From Humulus lupulus (taxonomy: Eukaryota; Streptophyta; Magnoliopsida; Rosales; Cannabaceae), in assembly GCF_963169125.1 (NCBI RefSeq), contig NC_084794.1:226173409-226237408 (forward strand): 64,000 nt of DNA, in the 5' to 3' direction. Positions 47,171 to 56,879 of the stretch are shown piece by piece; positions within the stretch are counted from its first letter, which is position 1, and each line of letters begins with the position of its first letter. Under the pieces are notes generated by a model. The model worked only from the letters and a program-made list of their open reading frames with translations. It had not been told where the DNA came from and did no database searches. A program made the position numbers and the translations under genes.

Positions 47171-47350
47171 AAACCCAACTCCAAACTTGTGAACATCAAG
47201 GGAAAGAATTCAATGTGTAAGAACAAGTTATTGGATGAATTGTTTCAACATTAAAAAAATCATGAGTTTCATCCAAGGATGGTTAGTGTTGGTTGCTACC
47301 GAGTGAGTATTAAGCCTAAGGATTTTAATGAAGTTCAGTTATGTGCAACA
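47171..47350 (+). other. Copia C 3' untranslated segment
   Basis: Sequence after the RNase H stop, with no coding signal. It ends ..GTTATGTGCAACA at 47350, where other LTR material starts. The PPT end of this element lies at 49394-49414. Confidence 0.5.
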
Positions 47351-48241
47351 TGTTGGGAATTGTTGGGATAGAAATACTCATGGTTTTGCTGTTGGTTTTT
47401 AGGAGTGTTCCAATCCCGTTCTTGTTCTCAAATATCCTGGTTTTTGGCAATGAAAATAAGATAGATTATATGTGTTTATATGTTTATGCTATGATATGTT
47501 TTATGTTATAATATGTATATGTATAAATATGTTTTGTAGTCCTTGGGCATATGACTTGCTTAGATAGCAAGCTCCAAGAATTTTTACCATTTTCATGGTT
47601 TAGAGTTATGATTTACCCTACCTCGATTAGTAGACAGAGGACCTAGATGGTTTATCATCTACTACCATGTGATCTAGCCTACCTCGATTAGTAGACAGAG
47701 GACCTAGATGGTTTATCACATGGCATGTTAATGAGTTAATGACCATTAATATTGTAGTCCTATATGATATAATTTTTTATAGTCATATGTTTTATAATCT
47801 TATGTTTATGATTTATAATATATGTTGTTAGTAGATTTTCCTTGCCAGGCATTAGGCTCATTCCTTTATTTTTAGTTTGATGTAGGGAAATGATTATGGA
47901 AGGCGGAAAGATTCATGGCAGCTTAGCTTGTGTGTTGAGGATGAATGGGTTGAATGGACTGCGTGGCGATCGAAATCGAGGATGTCGTTGTTTTCAAGTC
48001 TTTTTATTTATGTCTTTATGTATTTCCGCATTTAGTATTTAAACAATTAAAGTTTATGGTTTATGTTGTATAAACAATGGGATCCCATACCATGTCACGT
48101 TTTATTTTATATTTTTCTTTACCTTATTTTGTATTGGTACAATATTTTGGGTTTTAAATAAAGTTATGTTTTTTATGATGTATGTTTCCCAAAATAGTAG
48201 TTTTAATGGTCCAAGGTCTTAGAAATAGTTGGGTCATTACA
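47351..48241 (+). repeat. Fragment of an LTR of family L (plus a copia-like start)
   Basis: The first ~20 bases repeat TGTTGGGAAT/TGTTGGGATAG, like a copia LTR start. From about 47376 it matches the 3' half of LTR L (GTTTTTAGGAGT, GGTAAGG/GGCAATG..AAATA, CTACCTCGATTAGTAG repeats, GGGTCATTACA end). The 5' part of L is missing. It is fused to copia B RNase H at 48242. Confidence 0.7.
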
Positions 48242-48702
48242 AATCAGACAGAGATAGTCAGAAATCGACTTCTGGATAAGTGTTTACTCTTGGAGGAGGA
48301 GCAGTAGTCTGGCGAAGTATTAAACGAACCAGCATTGCAGACTCCACCATGGAAGCCGAGTATATAGCAGCTTGTGAAGCAGCTAAGGAGGCTGTGTGGG
48401 TCAAAAATTTCTATTCCAATCTGGATGTAGTGCCAGAAATGGATAATTCACTAGTCCTATACTGTGATAATAATGGGGCAGCAGCTAACTCAAAGGAACC
48501 ACGGAGTCACAAGAGGGGAAAGCACATCGAGAGGAAGTATCACTTGCTTAGAGAGATAGTTCATCGAGGAGATGTTGCAATTATGAAGATAGCTTCTGAG
48601 CATAATCTTATAGATCCTTTCACAAAGACTTTATCCATAAAATCTTTTAAGGAGCATGTAAGAAACATGGGAATGAGGGAGATGCCTCATTTGCTTTAGG
48701 AA
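48242..48702 (+). pseudogene. Copia B RNase H remnant
   Basis: QSDRDSQKSTSG, a stop at 48278, then an open frame 48280-48699: FTLGGGAVVWRSIKRTSIADS, TMEAEYIAACEAAKEAVWVKNFYSNLDVVP, LVLYCDNNGAAANSKEP, RKYHLLREIVHRGDVAIMKIASEHNLIDPFTKTL. The catalytic Glu and Asp of the copia RNase H are present. The reading frame ends at MPHLL, then AGTGGAAGATTG, then the LTR. It is closely related to the copia D piece at 3998-4402. RT and earlier parts are absent. Confidence 0.9.
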
Positions 48703-48713
48703 AAGTGGAAGAT

Positions 48714-49240
48714 TGTTGGGAATTATGCCCTAAAACCATATGTAGTAGACATTGTTTTAAGAAATAAATAAATTGAATTTGTAATGTATATATTTTATGG
48801 ACGATATTATTCTGTGATAATATTATGTAAATATAAGAAAAATTCTTAAGTTCATATATGTGATCTCAAACACGTATTGGTACAGGAGGATTGTGTTTGA
48901 GATAACTGAACTTGAATAGTTCGTAGTAAAATAAAGTTATGGAATCTTTAGATTAATTACTGCAAGTACGGTCCACTACTATTATGAATACATGTAATCT
49001 AGATCCGGATCACTAGTGCAGTAGGACACTTTAGTGGATGCACTTTATATATTAGAGAATATATAGAACTGGATCAGATATGTTTATTAATACTTAGTTA
49101 AATACCGTTGCGAAGTATTAATTAAATATATCAACGGATGATCATATACAAATAGATTTTAATCCTGAAGTTACTATGAACTCCTGTTTATGTTATATGA
49201 GTTCTTTGATTCACTCATTAGGGTCTGTCAGAATGATCAG
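48714..49240 (+). repeat. Copia B 3' LTR, right end uncertain
   Basis: Starts TGTTGGGAATTATGCCC after the PPT-like AAAGTGGAAGAT. It is AT-rich with no ORF. Its right end cannot be placed; somewhere near 49240-49380 the sequence changes to the copia C 3' region. Confidence 0.65.
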
Positions 49241-49414
49241 GCTAGAAAGTTTAATCATTAACGAGTACTTGGTTCAATCTTTTGGACACCAATGACTTCG
49301 ATAAGGCTTTGTAATACTTTCACTAAGATAAAGTTCAAATCAAAAGATTCTTTATTTTATGCATCAATATTGTTAAGGTTAGAAGAGAGAATTATATTGA
49401 ACCAAGTGGGGGAT
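49241..49414 (+). other. Copia C 3' region and polypurine tract
   Basis: Non-coding, ending in CCAAGTGGGGGATT, the polypurine tract next to the LTR start at 49415. Confidence 0.6.
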
Positions 49415-50373
49415 TGTTGAGATTAGTTAAATATAATGGTTAAGAGGTTTGCACGTTGAGGTGCAAAAAACTTAACGATTTTTACTTAAAGAGAAGTGAA
49501 AACATGAGATTGTGTAAAAGGTATCTAAAAGTGACTTTTATGGGTCTAAAGTGAAACAATGAGGTATCCAAACATTCCAAAAAAAATTGGTAGCATGTTT
49601 AGGACCATTTGAGCGGTCTAAAGTTAGAGAGGGTGGTGATACGTCACCCCCTAAGTTGCGTAGAATTGCAAAAATGAGAAGGGTGTTAAAAGCCCTAGCA
49701 GGTGATGCATCGCTTGGGCGGACTTTTAGGGTCGTACAGTTTACGTAAAATGCTCCAAATGATGTGTTTTAAATGCTCTAATCCTATTGGTTATACTAAT
49801 TATGATACCTACACTATATGTATGGGTTATTAAAGTTGAAAAGCCTTGATCACACTTTCCAACTCTCTCTCTCTAGCTTTCTAAGACCAAAGTTTTCTCC
49901 AAGAAACTCATCAAGCATTGCTTGACTTGCTTGAGTTTTAAGTCTTTTTCAATCCCAAATCTTATTCTACTTAGTTGAAGCTTCAAGAATTTGGGAAGGC
50001 TTGGAATAGAGATTTTGGACAACAATATCATTATTTTGTATAAGCCCTAGAAGTTCCCCAAGTTTGAAGATTCAAGTTGCTCAATACAAAGGTTGTATCT
50101 CTCTAACCCTAATCTTGTATTTTGTAATTATATTATGTTATTCATTGTTAGTATTGATGATTAAATGTATCTAAATTCATCTTATCGCCATTTAATCATT
50201 TAGTTCATTATATTCAAGATTAACATTCTTATCATGAACATGTTTCTTTGATTATCAAGAATTGCCTTCATACTTTGAATTTGAATCTTGATCAACATCT
50301 AGGGTTTGGAATATTGAATTATTATCATTATTCATTGTTGATTTACAAAGAGTAAAGCCATATATTCCCAACA
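49415..50373 (+). repeat. Copia C (young) 3' LTR
   Basis: TGTTGAGATTAG to ATTCCCAACA, 959 bases, preceded by the PPT and followed by GTTTG. Its palindrome cluster is reduced compared with the 5' LTR (only GGTGATGCATCGC is clear, near 49699). Confidence 0.85.
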
Positions 50374-50566
50374 GTTTGAATATTCAAGTGGCTCAATACA
50401 ATGGTTGCATCTCTCTAATCTTGATCTTGTAATTTGTCATTCTATTGTGTTTTCATTGTTAGTATTGATGATTAAATGTATCTAAGCTCATCTTATCATC
50501 ACTTAATCATTTAGTTTCTTATATTCAAGATTGACATTCATATTATGAACATATTTATTTGATTAT
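50374..50566 (+). repeat. Old copia C LTR, continued (first piece)
   Basis: Resumes the older LTR at GTTTGAATATTCAAG, exactly where 37952 stopped. It is then cut by G4 at 50567; the final piece is 60005-60127. Confidence 0.85.
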
Positions 50567-51822
50567 TGTTGACAGTAAGAACTCGTCAATGATTAAAGGT
50601 TAGAAAACTCAGATTTTAATACTAAGGATAGCTTAGAATCAGATGGAAAGAACTTGAATCAACAGAAAAACCAGAGCTACAATAGAACACAGATCATATA
50701 TTTCTCAAACGTCTCCTCATACAATCAATTTTCCAACCCTTTAACCTGAGGGGTCGAAACCTATTTATAGGTGGGCTCTATTGGCCCCCTGATACAAGTA
50801 GGTCCCAGGGGACATGTACGTATGCAGGTACAGGGTCAAAGTAGTGGCTCAGGACATAGTGGTGTCTACCCTGACAATGCCCAAGTAGTGGTGCAGGACA
50901 TCGTACCGTGGACTCTGGAATATTGTCAGGGGTGCTCAGATAGTGCCTCCACTCTCCGTACAAGTTCGTACCGCCATTACTCGTCAGACGCAGATGACAA
51001 GGCCATGTATCTGACCCCTTCATGATCGTACATCCTATATCAGTACGCGTACCTGGTGCCCCAGGATCACATGGCACTTCTTCTTAGTATTTCCAAGTGT
51101 TCCTCGTATGCATGTTGAGGAGGCTCCACACTTTACATATCAAGAGAAGACAAGGCTTGGGGGTGTTTGAGGCGAGACAAGGTGCATATGGGAGGCCTTG
51201 TGAAGGCCTTGCATAATGAGATGCTAAGGATCCTTTGAGGGTCTGACATAGTGAGTGGACCCTTGGTGACCCTTGTTTGGATGCATTGGTCTACATATGT
51301 GGGACACGAAGGACATGGCGAGGCTACATGGTGACCAACGAGGGTGAGGCAAGGTTGCACCCTCGCATAGCGAGGCTGCAGGGTTGTCATACGGGGGCGA
51401 GGCACGGTTGCACCCTCGCATAGCTAGGGCGCCTCACATAGCGAGGTTGCGGGGGCGAGGCACGGTTGCACCCTCGAATAGCGAGGCTGCGGGCATGATC
51501 AGGCGGGGGCAAGGTGCGATGCCTTGCGCGGACATGGTGCGCGCGCACGTATGGGAAGCCATCCGAGGTCACTCGCATAGCGAGGGTGGCGCGCGCATGG
51601 CCTGCCGGCCAACGACCCTCGCATAGCGAGGGTGGCGTGCGCATGGGCTGCTTTCCAACGACCCTCACATAGCGAGGGTGATTTTCCTAGCCTAATGCCT
51701 CCAATGCCAAGTAATACCCCATGCCTCTTCATGCCACTAACATGTGTCCCTTATACCTTTGGGGCGCCTCATAATATAGAGGTTCATTTGAATGGAATTC
51801 ACAAAGGATTCTTGTATTCACA
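50567..51822 (-). repeat. G4 3' LTR
   Basis: On the minus strand TGTGAATACAAG to CTGTCAACA. TATAAATA is at 50762-50769 (minus). About seven CCTCGCATAGCGAGG-type palindromes lie between 51360 and 51680. Open frames here reflect the repeats. Confidence 0.9.
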
Positions 51823-51836
51823 CTTTCCCCCGAGTC
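51823..51836 (-). promoter_or_regulatory. G4 polypurine tract
   Basis: Minus-strand GACTCGGGGGAAAG, touching the 3' LTR start. Confidence 0.85.
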
Positions 51837-52706
51837 TATAAGTACACTTTTAAGTGTGTTTGTAGACTCTTTCTTTTTCTCTTGTTTGATGTGTACGGCC
51901 AACATTGGTTGACTCAACCTTGGAGCGCTACCCAATGTCGCTTGAAGAAACACAAAGTGAGTTTTGAAGTTGTGTTTCTTAATAGTGTCCAAAGAAACAC
52001 AAAAACCATCTAACTTTTGGGGGGATCCATGAATATCCCTAAGATTGCATAAGGGCCAATCATTCTCAATGGCGGATCCCAAGGCTACCCATACTCTTGA
52101 TCTCCACCATTCATATGGATTTGGATCCAATGGCTAGGGGGCCTTGACTTTCCTTATAAATACCCCAAGGCTTGAAGCCATTTCTCCACACCAAAACTTG
52201 CCTAGCCTAGTGGTATTCCCTCCAAACCACTTTCAAGAGTTCAAAGGTTCCATCCACCACAAAAGCATTCTTGAGGCAATTTCCCTTCCATTTCCCTTAT
52301 TCATCCTCTTTTTTTATTATCATTTTTCCTGATTCTTTTGCCCTTTTTTTTTCTTTTTACTAGCATTATGGTGGCACTAGGCATTCTTTTGTTCCTACGG
52401 TCTTGCCCTTGCTTATCACTCAACCGACCCTTCGCCTCCACAAGTCTATCCTCGAACACCTTCGGCTTCATACATATACCTCCAGGTATGCCTCCTTCCT
52501 CTTTTTTCTCTTCTTTTATTTTTTTTAATTTGACTACGCGGGGGTAGAATTAATGGTTGTATGTCACTCATTCTTCAGAGTTTGTCATTCTTTTCGTATG
52601 GCCTTTCAAGTACATATGCATAGGCCCTTTTCTTATACCCCTCACACTCATGTTGTAGATATAGGGTTACCCTTACTCATATATGCCCTCGAGTCTTAGC
52701 TGGTCC
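51837..52706 (+). promoter_or_regulatory. G4 reverse-strand gene promoter and leader
   Basis: On the plus strand CCAAT lies near 52123 and TATAAATA at 52155-52162, in the context CCTTATAAATACCCCAAGG. Both are shared with G2. The leader (to the ATG at 52707) has a probable intron from CTTGAGG near 52276 to TACTAG near 52363, but its donor GT is GC here. The first 250 bases, next to the PPT, have no clear signal. Confidence 0.65.
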
Positions 52707-55304
52707 ATGGCGTCTAGGTGATGTCCCGAAGGTCCGTCCAATGTTGAATTTATTGAGTTGTCATCCTCCGACTCGAAGGCCAACGTACGTAGACCCTCTA
52801 ACCATGGGGGTGTGCGGACGCTCTACCTCCAGAGACTGTCCTACCTCAAACAGAAAACATGCGACCTGGAGAGGGATCTAGAATCCAATACCAAGGATGT
52901 GGGTTTAGGTTTCTCCCCCCAGCATGCAACATACATTTCCCAGCTACAATCAATCCTCCAGGATTTCCTTTCTGAAATTGCTTGCCTAGAAGAAAACTTT
53001 CCCCCTGAGCTTTTTTCCTTTCGTCGCGACGAGTCTCCCGGTCATAGGGATCCCTCCTTCGAAGGCAGTAGACGTGAATTGGTTGAACCAGAGTTCCTTT
53101 CTATGATCCCACCCACTCTTCCTCCCCTGCCTCCGGTCTTACACCCTAGGGTCAAGCAGAGTGCTGGTAGATATAGGACACATGGGGGGTCCTCCAGGAT
53201 CCTTAGAAAGTCTATGGCTCATAAACTCCCTATCTCTACCCAGGTACCTGAGATGCCGAAGAGAACCTCTTACTCTTTCAAAGAGACAGGCAGGTCCAGC
53301 CTCACCATGAATAAACTGACCAAAATTCTAAAGGCTCATAAGTTAGCATTAAACCTCAAGTTCGTCATCCCAGAGTGTGATGAACACGCATCTGAGCCGC
53401 CAGAAAGGTTCATGGCCTTCAGCGATTCCATAATCCGACCCGGTGGGGCTCTTCCGCTTCATCCTTTTTTTGCCAAAGTGCTTAACTACTTTGAACTGGC
53501 GCCTCTACAATTGTCCCCCAACTCTTGGGTGACACTGAGTAACCTATATGTGTTATACCATCAGGTGCATTCTAGAGGACCTTCTATGAGCGAGGTTCAT
53601 TACTTCTATACCCTTAGGGCGAATACATCTGCCCCCCAGGTTCTACCAGCTCCAGAAAGTCGCGGCCCATAAAGGGAATTCCCTCGTGGAGGGCTCCATT
53701 TCAAACAGAGGCTCGTGGAAGACGGACTATTTCTTCACTTTTAGCGGGCCCACCCAACATACTAGCTTCAACACCCCAAGTAAGACTATTCTCACTTTGA
53801 TCTCACACATGAGAGGTTTCTCTTTTTACTCAGCTTTTCTTCTATGGTATTTCTAACTGTAGCTATTTCTTTTCTTTTGATGGCAGGTCTCTTAGGGGTC
53901 GCTGGCTCCAACTTGAAACTGAAGGCTCATGACAGAGTGATGAAAATCCTGGCCTTGTCGAGTGACTGTAAACAAGCCAGCGCCCTTTTTACAGAGAGCA
54001 ACCTTCACTTGTACAGGCTACTGACCCCGAACTAGACCGTCACTTTATGCTCTGTTTCCTCTGAACCCGCGGGCCTATGCCCCGCCTCACCTGAATTTGT
54101 GGGTCCATGCCCTGCATCACCCGAACCTGCGGGTCCATGCCCTGCGTCACCCGAACCTGCAGGTCCATGCCCCTCCTCACCTGAACCTGCGGATCTGTGG
54201 CTATATGGCCACGATGAAGGTAATTATAACGAGGTAGCTGATAGGGACTATATCTACCCTTCGGGCAGTCATATGGACGTTGAGGAGACAGTGGTATCTG
54301 AGAACTACTCGTGCTTGCACTCTGTTGCTGGCATGGCTAGAGGCATGGACGATGACGGTCATACTGGCGATGTTACCTCTCGGACGCCACCGTCGATGCT
54401 TGGCGGCGAGTTTGCCTTTGATGCCTCTATCCCTCGCCCCTTTGTGCCTAAAAGGAATTTTGTTATTCCTTCTTTTGCTAGGGCTCCTTTACCCCCAAGG
54501 AGGCATCCTAGGCGGGCGCCTTCAAGCGCCTCTTTACCCAAGGAGATGAACCCACACTCTTCTGCTCCCCGCACAACTACGGATGGATCGAGACCTTCTC
54601 GGTCCCCATCCCTGACAAAGCATGCCTCGGCAAGCACATGTTTCTCCCCCGATCAAGATTATGTATTTGCTTGCAAAGATCATCCTCTGGCGATCCAGTA
54701 TGGGGAAGCCATGAGCCATCATCTGGGAAACTTTCCCAAAGGTGAGTGGGGAACTTTGCACAATGTCCCCGACGTTGAGCTAGAAGACGCCTATATGCGA
54801 GCCTCCTTGCAGGTATTTGTCGAGACACTCGGTTTATTCATTTATGATAGATATATATTTTAATATTACCTGACCCTCGAGGCTTTATTATATGTCCTCG
54901 CCCTTACCTAGGCTTCCATCTTGAGTCATCGGCTGATCACCTCCAACTCCTCATCGACCCAACAGTTACAACGCGAGCTTGAGGAGGCACTGGGGAACCT
55001 ATCGGTGGTCGAGGCAGCAAAGGATGTCTTGTCAAGTCAACTGACCGAGGCTGTTTGCCAGAGGGACGCCACTTTAGCCCAGGCTGCATCAACCTCTTAC
55101 ACCAACACTCAGCTGGAGGCTACCATCCAAACTTTAAATGGGAGGATTATTGCGCTCGAGGCTGAGCTTATGAATGCTGAGATCGCATAGTCAAGCGCAC
55201 GTTGCACGCTGTCTGGAGGACCAACCCCACTGTTGACCTATCTCCCTTTGGAGATTATGCCGTCGAGAAGATTTCTGAGTGGAAGGGTCAGGATGGAGAT
55301 TTGT
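52707..55304 (+). pseudogene. G4 gene opposite to gag, three coding exons
   Basis: ATG at 52707; codon 5 is TGA where G2 has CGA. Candidate exons are 52707-53779, 53887-54812 and 54912-about 55304, with introns GTAAG..GGCAG and GTATTTG..ACCTAG. Exon 1: coiled-coil-like start (YLQRLSYLKQKTCDLERDLE), a middle linker, then the PF04195-like part (LPLHPFFAKVLNYFELAPLQL, SWVTLSNLYVLYHQ, SEVHYFY). An extra C in a C-run near 53637 shifts the frame. Exon 2: Pro repeats (PASPEPAGP) and an acidic region. Exon 3: coiled-coil-like (LEEALGNLSVVEAAKDVLSS), with a one-base deletion near 55184. Function unknown. Confidence 0.8.
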
Positions 55305-56102
55305 AGGTTCCTTTGTATTCGGCCTATGTATGTTATTGCTATGTAATCCCTCACATTATTTCCCCTTTCTCTCCTTTTTTCTTTTGTGTTCATCAAACTT
55401 AAGGGACTTTGGTGAGTACCTCTTATTATTATTATTTATGGATTACATTTCTCTTCCTTGATCTGAGGATGATAATCTTTCTGGTGCACCTTGATTATAC
55501 TTGTAAGGACACGTTAACCCATTGGGCTCTTAGGGTCCTTTTATATTCTTTGTGCGCGCTTGTTACGTTTTGTGAGAAGCGTCATTCTCGTCATTATATA
55601 TAGTACTATTTATTCAAGGGTCTCTTGTAGGACCCTTTTTGGCTAGCCAGCTTAATGGTTGTTCTAGACTTATTGGGAGATTCCCTCCTTACGGCCTCAC
55701 CCCCTAGGGTGTCGGCCTTTGCTTGGAGATCATCCTTTTAAACTATTCCCTTGATATTCATAAGGGTAGCTAATCCTTTTGAATATAAGAGATTTTTTTT
55801 TATACTCGTGCCTCCTGTCCTACCCCCCAAGTGCTTGGTGAGATTTATTTCAGCAAGCACTTTGGTTGATGCTCGCATAGAGAAGAAAAATAACATGTGA
55901 AGTTGTGAACATTTTCATTCATAGTAGGTTGGTTACAACGATATATATTAAAAGTTTCCATCAACTTGGGAGGTTATCTAGGCAACCTCTTTGATTCTTG
56001 TCTACTAAGCTAACATAACATGCAACAAACTAAACACAGATACTGCTTGCATCGGATGTGGGAGTCTTACTGGTAGTCTTATTGGGAGTCTTACTAGGGG
56101 TC
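55305..56102 (-). other. G4 spacer where pol should be
   Basis: About 800 bases with no RT, RNase H or integrase motif. The internal polypurine-like tract is at about 55814-55834 (minus CACTTGGGGGGTAGGAC), matching 28718-28732 in G2. Confidence 0.75.
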
Positions 56103-56873
56103 TTAGCCGGTTGGTCCTGTCATGATTCTGGGGTCTAGTTCCTGCGGGTTTGCGCCCCCATGCACCATCATCGCCATCGGTTCTCGCGGTTTCGCAGATG
56201 TGCGAAGGGAGGTGTTATAACACTCCCTTGCCTCTCTTTGTTCTCCCTTCATACTCGCTACTCCACCAGGAGTTGGGAACTTGATGGCGAGGTGATAAAT
56301 TGAAGTGATCGCTTTCAATTCTCTTAGGGATGGTCTCCCCAATACCGCATTGAAAGTTGAAGCACAATCTACTACGACGAAGTTTGCCATGACTGTGGTC
56401 TGTCGAGGTTGCTCTCCCATGGTGAGTGCCAATTCGATCACCCCTAAAGGTTGTATCGAGTCCTCTGTGAACCCGTATAAGGAGGATTGACAGGGTTTCA
56501 AGTGTCTGACGCCCAAACCCATCTTCTCCAAGGCGGGACGATATAAGATATCTACGGAACTTCCATTGTCTACGAGGACCCGATGCACCCGCAGGTTGGC
56601 CAACTGAACTGTCAACACCAAAGGATCATTATGGGGAAAGTGCACCCCTCGTGCATTCTCCTCTGTGAAAGTGATTGAGTCATTTTCTCCCTTAAAGTTT
56701 TTCGGGGGTCGCTGCTCCAAACTCATGACACACGGTGGTGGACTCTGTCTGGCTTCTCTAGCATATATGTCTCGACCCTTCCTGGACTCTCCCCCAAACC
56801 CCGGACATCCGAAGATCGTTCTCACCTCTCCTTGTATCTCTGGGGCTCCCCCTTGTGTCCGAGGTATCACCAA
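56103..56873 (-). CDS. G4 aspartic protease, intact open frame
   Basis: The minus-strand frame of about 256 residues is open. It has a Gly-rich start (GCPGFGGESRKGRD), VHRVLVDNGSSVDILYRPALEKMG (catalytic Asp), LYGFTEDSIQPLGVIELALTMG, FVVVDCASTFNAVLGRP, HLAIKFPTPGGVASMKGEQREARECY and the ending DPRIMTGPTG. Where the G2 copy has a stop after GVIE, this reads on. It likely forms part of a gag-pro polyprotein; the broken gag upstream makes real expression doubtful. The absence of RT after the stop is the main oddity. Confidence 0.8.
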   Translation of the reverse strand: MVIPRTQGGAPEIQGEVRTIFGCPGFGGESRKGRDIYAREARQSPPPCVMSLEQRPPKNFKGENDSITFTEENARGVHFPHNDPLVLTVQLANLRVHRVLVDNGSSVDILYRPALEKMGLGVRHLKPCQSSLYGFTEDSIQPLGVIELALTMGEQPRQTTVMANFVVVDCASTFNAVLGRPSLRELKAITSIYHLAIKFPTPGGVASMKGEQREARECYNTSLRTSAKPREPMAMMVHGGANPQELDPRIMTGPTG

Positions 56874-56879
56874 GACGTC

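Larger units (their letters stand above)
37953..50373 (+). mobile_element. Younger copia C element inserted in an older copia C LTR
   Basis: The LTR start TGTTGACATTGG at 37953 is preceded by GTTTG (37948-37952). The 3' LTR end ATTCCCAACA at 50373 is followed by GTTTG (50374-50378), and outside both the same older LTR sequence continues. Inside are a 5' LTR, gag-integrase, a tandem duplicate of LTR plus gag-integrase, then RT (cut by LTR L), RNase H, a copia B/L fragment, PPT and 3' LTR. The unit is dead. Confidence 0.85.

Noticed and set aside
51360..51680. Regularly repeated palindromic motif that could look like a CRISPR array
   Set aside because: Units vary in sequence and spacing, the gaps are also repeats, the host is a plant, and the array is inside an LTR with TATA box and TSD.
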